From Nocardiopsis_B sediminis (GTDB lineage: Bacteria; Actinomycetota; Actinomycetes; Streptosporangiales; Streptosporangiaceae), in NCBI RefSeq assembly GCF_042650565.1, contig NZ_JBHSBH010000009.1, positions 1 to 64,000 of the forward strand: DNA of 64,000 nucleotides. The letters are read 5' to 3'. The translations under genes were made by a program, and so were the position numbers. Below, one piece after another: positions 61,372 through 64,000 of this stretch (its first letter is position 1; each line of letters opens with the position of its first letter). The notes under the pieces were generated by a model that was not told the DNA's origin, did not search any database, and worked only from the letters and a program-made list of their open reading frames with translations.

Positions 61372-62010
61372 TTAGCGCCGGCCGCGGCGGTGGAACTCCC
61401 GGGTATCGCTCTCCGGGGCGGGCGGGACCGGTTCCCAGCCGCCGGCGGGGTCGCGCTGGAACGGGGTGGTGGTCCGTTCGGGGTCGAGGTCGCCCCGGTG
61501 GGAGCCGCTCCGCGGGGCCGCGCCGGGGAGCGGCGCGTCGCCGGGGAGCGGCGAAGGGTGGGCGGCCGCCTCGGTGAGCGGCGGGGCGTAGGCGCGCGGG
61601 GTGCGCGACCAGCGCGACGGGATCACCGACGACACCAGCAGCAGCGTTCCGATCGGGAGCGCGACCGGCAGCGCCGGGCCGACCGGGTGGAACACCGATC
61701 CGGGGTCGATCCCGGACGGCAGCACCGCGTCCAGCGACCCCCGGTCGACCACCGGCCACAGGCACAGGGTGAGCAGCAGCGCGCCGGGGACGAACGCCGT
61801 CAGCGGCGAGATCCGCGCCCCGGCGAAGAACCCGCAGAGCAGCCCGACCGCCATGAGCACCCCCAGGGCGGTGGTCACCGCAGGGGCGCCGATACCGTTC
61901 CCGCCGTCGGCGAGGGCTCCCTGGACCTCGCCCGCCGGCCACGCGACGCCGATCCACAGCAGGGGTGCGACCGCCAGCCCGGCCAGCAGCCCGATGAGGT
62001 GCCGCAGCAT
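61372..62010 (-). CDS. Hypothetical four-helix membrane protein (paralog of 60259-60930)
   Basis: 212 residues. Membrane segments HLIGLLAGLAVAPLLWIGVA, VTTALGVLMAVGLLCGFFAG, LTAFVPGALLLTLCLWPVV and LPVALPIGTLLLVSSVIPSR; the tail contains many Pro, Arg and Ser. It shares the GARISPLTAFVPG and IPSRWSR positions with the protein at 60259. Function unknown. Confidence 0.75.
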   Translation of the reverse strand: MLRHLIGLLAGLAVAPLLWIGVAWPAGEVQGALADGGNGIGAPAVTTALGVLMAVGLLCGFFAGARISPLTAFVPGALLLTLCLWPVVDRGSLDAVLPSGIDPGSVFHPVGPALPVALPIGTLLLVSSVIPSRWSRTPRAYAPPLTEAAAHPSPLPGDAPLPGAAPRSGSHRGDLDPERTTTPFQRDPAGGWEPVPPAPESDTREFHRRGRR

Positions 62011-62065
62011 TGTGCCCTCCTGTCGTCGTCGCCCTCGGTGTTCGGCTACCCGCGGACGCCCCCGT

Positions 62066-63667
62066 TCACGCGGCGCACACGTTGTCCCGGGCCGTGGTGG
62101 TCTCCGGCGCGTCCGTGCCGCCTCCGGTGTCCGGTGAGGTGGACGGGTCGGCGGCGGGGGCCGTTGCGGCGTCGACGCCGGTGTAGTTGAAGCCGAGGAC
62201 CACCTGGAGCTCGTCGCTCAGCGTGGGGTCCTCCTCCGTGGTGGATCCGGGGACGGTGTCGGCGACCGTCTGCGCCGCGGCGGCCTCGCCGGGCCCGTAG
62301 CGGATGACCGTCTCGGGGACGCTGCGGCTGGACCAGTCCTGGGCCTGGCCCGGCACCTGGAACCCGGCGGTGGCGAGGTCGCTGCGGGCCTGCGCGCCGA
62401 TCCCCGGGGTCCCCATCCCGTTGAAGACCTGGAGCCGGATGTCCTGCGGGGCGACCTCCGCGTCGGGGTCCCCGCCCGAGGGGGAGTCGCCGGGCCCGCC
62501 GTCGCCCCCCGACGCCTCGGCGTCGGCGCCGAGCGGCCGGTCCGCCGCGATGTCGGCGAACATCGCCCCCGCGGCGGCCTCGTCCCAGACGACGGCGACG
62601 TCGCCGCGCGGCGTCCAGAAGTCCATCTGCGCGATGGGGACCTGGGTGAACGAGACGTCGTCGAGCCCGATGGAGCGCAGCTGCCCGCCGAGCCGGTTGA
62701 TGGTGGCGGTGTCGAGCCCTTCGTCGACCGTGATGGAGCCCAGAGCGGAGTCGAGGAACGCCGCGAACTTCTGCGGGTCGCCGAGCGTGTCGGAGCTGAC
62801 CGCCTGGTCCAGCAGCGCCGCGATGACCTGCTGCTGGCGCTCGATGCGGTCCAGGTCGCCCTTTGTGGTCTGGCGGGTGCGCGCGAACGCCAGCGCCTCG
62901 CGCCCGTCGACCCGGTGCGTCCCCGCCGCCATGGTCAGGTTCGCCTTGGGGTCGTCGATGGCCTCGGGCAGGCACACCTCGATCCCACCCAGCGCGTCGA
63001 CGACGTCGACGAAGCCGGTGAAGTTCACCTCGATGTAGTGGTCGATGCGCACGTTGGTGGCCGATTCCACCGTCTGCACGGCCAGCTGCGGCCCGCCGTA
63101 GGCGTAGGCGGCGTTGATCTTGTCGGTGCCGTGCCCGGGGATGTCCACCCAGGAGTCGCGGGGGATGCCGACCACGGTGACCCGGTCGCGCTCGTTGTTG
63201 AGGTGGACGAGCATCATGGTGTCGGAGCGCTGCCCGGGCGTGTGGCCTACGCCGAGGTCGTCCTGGGCGCCGCGTTCCATGTCGTCGCGCCCGTCGGAGC
63301 CGATCACCAGGATGTTGAGCGCGCCGCGGGGGCCGGCGTCGGGACGGTCGCCGTCGAGCAGCCCGCCGAAGACGTCGAACCGGTTGAGCTGGCCCGACGC
63401 CCAGCCGGTGATCGCCCACGCGGTCCCCGAGGCGAGGAGGACGAGCACCGACAGGGCGCCCGAGACCAGCACGGCCGCCCGCTTGCGGCGGACGCGCCGG
63501 CCGGGCAGGGCGGCGACACCGGTACGGCGCCCGGAACCCGTGCGCGGGCGCTGCGGGGAGGGGGAGGGCGGTGCCGGCGGGGTGGGGGCGGAGCGCATGC
63601 GGCGGAACTCGGGGTCGCCTTCGGGCCGGTCCGGACGCCGGCCGCCGTCTCCCGTGCGATCGCTCAC
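62066..63667 (-). CDS. LCP family ligase with C-terminal LytR_C domain
   Basis: 533 residues. A 60-residue basic N-terminus and a membrane segment ALSVLVLLASGTAWAITGWA precede the LCP domain, with LVIGSDGRDD, VVGIPRDSWVDIPG, DKINAAYAYGG and LAFARTRQTTKGDLDRIERQ, which match the lipid-binding Arg/Asp residues of the family. After an acidic Gly/Asp linker the C-terminal LytR_C domain follows (LQVFNGMGTPGIGAQARSDL). GTG 63667 follows GGGGAGG by 7 bases. It is the larger of the two LCP proteins in this window and probably links wall polymers to peptidoglycan. Confidence 0.93.
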   Translation of the reverse strand: MSDRTGDGGRRPDRPEGDPEFRRMRSAPTPPAPPSPSPQRPRTGSGRRTGVAALPGRRVRRKRAAVLVSGALSVLVLLASGTAWAITGWASGQLNRFDVFGGLLDGDRPDAGPRGALNILVIGSDGRDDMERGAQDDLGVGHTPGQRSDTMMLVHLNNERDRVTVVGIPRDSWVDIPGHGTDKINAAYAYGGPQLAVQTVESATNVRIDHYIEVNFTGFVDVVDALGGIEVCLPEAIDDPKANLTMAAGTHRVDGREALAFARTRQTTKGDLDRIERQQQVIAALLDQAVSSDTLGDPQKFAAFLDSALGSITVDEGLDTATINRLGGQLRSIGLDDVSFTQVPIAQMDFWTPRGDVAVVWDEAAAGAMFADIAADRPLGADAEASGGDGGPGDSPSGGDPDAEVAPQDIRLQVFNGMGTPGIGAQARSDLATAGFQVPGQAQDWSSRSVPETVIRYGPGEAAAAQTVADTVPGSTTEEDPTLSDELQVVLGFNYTGVDAATAPAADPSTSPDTGGGTDAPETTTARDNVCAA

Positions 63668-63941
63668 TGGGTGGCCTCCCCTGTTCCGGATCGCCCGGGC
63701 GGGCCGGGTCCCTAGACTCCTAGGTTGTCACCCGACCCGTCATTGGGTCTCCGAAATGTCGCTCGTCGGCGTGTTGCACCAGGTTGGACGAACGGCGGCG
63801 CCGGTTGGTTCTCCGCCGCGGCGAGAACGGCCCTGGACTGCGGTGACGCCGAAACCGGATGCCGCGCCTGTCCGGACCCGGCCGGGGGGTGCAGTAGCGT
63901 TGCCCCTGCACCCCAGCCCTTTGTCACCCCTTGGATCGCCC

Positions 63942-64000
63942 GTGACCACCTGGCCGCCCGTTTCGGTAGTCATGCCCATCTTGAACGAGGAGCGCCACCT
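63942..64000 (+). CDS. Glycosyltransferase family 2, N-terminus (cut by window edge)
   Basis: Only the first 19 residues, VTTWPPVSVVMPILNEERHL in part, are inside the window, beginning at GTG 63942. The PVSVVMPILNEERHL start is the nucleotide-sugar binding strand of GT2 enzymes. The gene continues outside. It is divergent from the LCP gene and probably belongs to polysaccharide synthesis. Confidence 0.8.
   Translation, partial: MTTWPPVSVVMPILNEERH

Overview
The window is about 70% or more GC, is densely coded with G/C-ending codons, uses GTG starts and 4-nt ATGA/GTGA overlaps freely, and carries several actinobacterial marker families: DUF6350 next to purN, DUF3017 near icd, LCP cell-wall ligases, an XRE/DUF5753-DUF397 pair, the S-(hydroxymethyl)mycothiol dehydrogenase plus MBL-fold pair, and an acyl-CoA carboxylase with epsilon subunit. 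It is chromosomal DNA of a filamentous actinobacterium. A Nocardiopsaceae or related Streptosporangiales member is my inference from gene order; there is no rRNA here to prove it. I saw no tRNA, rRNA, CRISPR array, phage or insertion sequence.

Layout. 1-10.6 kb: end of sucD, an NAD(P)-binding protein, a DUF6350 membrane protein, purN-purH-folD (purine and one-carbon metabolism), an FHA/HTH regulator, DUF3017 and icd. 10.6-15.5 kb: an accessory stretch with a possible small RNA, an LCP ligase, a SapA-like secreted protein, a broken vapBC toxin-antitoxin pair, a methyltransferase and an XRE-DUF5753/DUF397 pair with a divergent 53-aa ORF. 15.5-21.3 kb: a minus-strand Leloir operon galT-galE-galK plus a GH36 alpha-galactosidase, which together would release galactose from alpha-galactosides and carry it to UDP-sugars. 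21.6-31 kb: YihY/BrkB membrane protein, YbdK-type ligase, M20 amidohydrolase, adenosine deaminase, a PH-like membrane protein, an iron-box promoter with no gene behind it, purine nucleoside phosphorylase, a gamma-glutamylcyclotransferase-like protein and an LpdA-like quinone reductase.

31-37.8 kb holds four related, uncharacterised single-pass membrane proteins around a DAACS dicarboxylate/amino-acid symporter. Three of them share a cytoplasmic C-x-x-[ND]-P-x-H ... C-x-x-C motif. 38-45.7 kb is a biotin-dependent acyl-CoA carboxylase (alpha, epsilon, beta), PEP carboxylase and the biotin ligase BirA: a coherent C3/C4 carboxylation block. 46-47.8 kb has three small secreted proteins, two sharing an AAG[KP]HGA module. 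48.5-54.4 kb: a class III adenylate cyclase with an Rv2212/Rv1264-like regulatory domain, the mycothiol formaldehyde-detoxification pair, an OmpR-type two-component system and GtrA. 54.4-64 kb: purK-purE, an XRE/DUF2975 module with an AT-rich CGATA-repeat operator, a CoA-binding protein, UDP-glucose dehydrogenase, two paralogous membrane proteins flanking a helix-hairpin-helix protein, a second LCP ligase and the start of a family 2 glycosyltransferase. The last three suggest envelope polysaccharide work.

Most noteworthy: the four-gene membrane family, the secreted AAGxHGA proteins, a CTG start on purN with a perfect Shine-Dalgarno, the VapB antitoxin left with only the tail of VapC, the orphan iron-box promoter, and a possible terminator-ended small RNA after icd. 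All function calls are from sequence reading; no database search was run.
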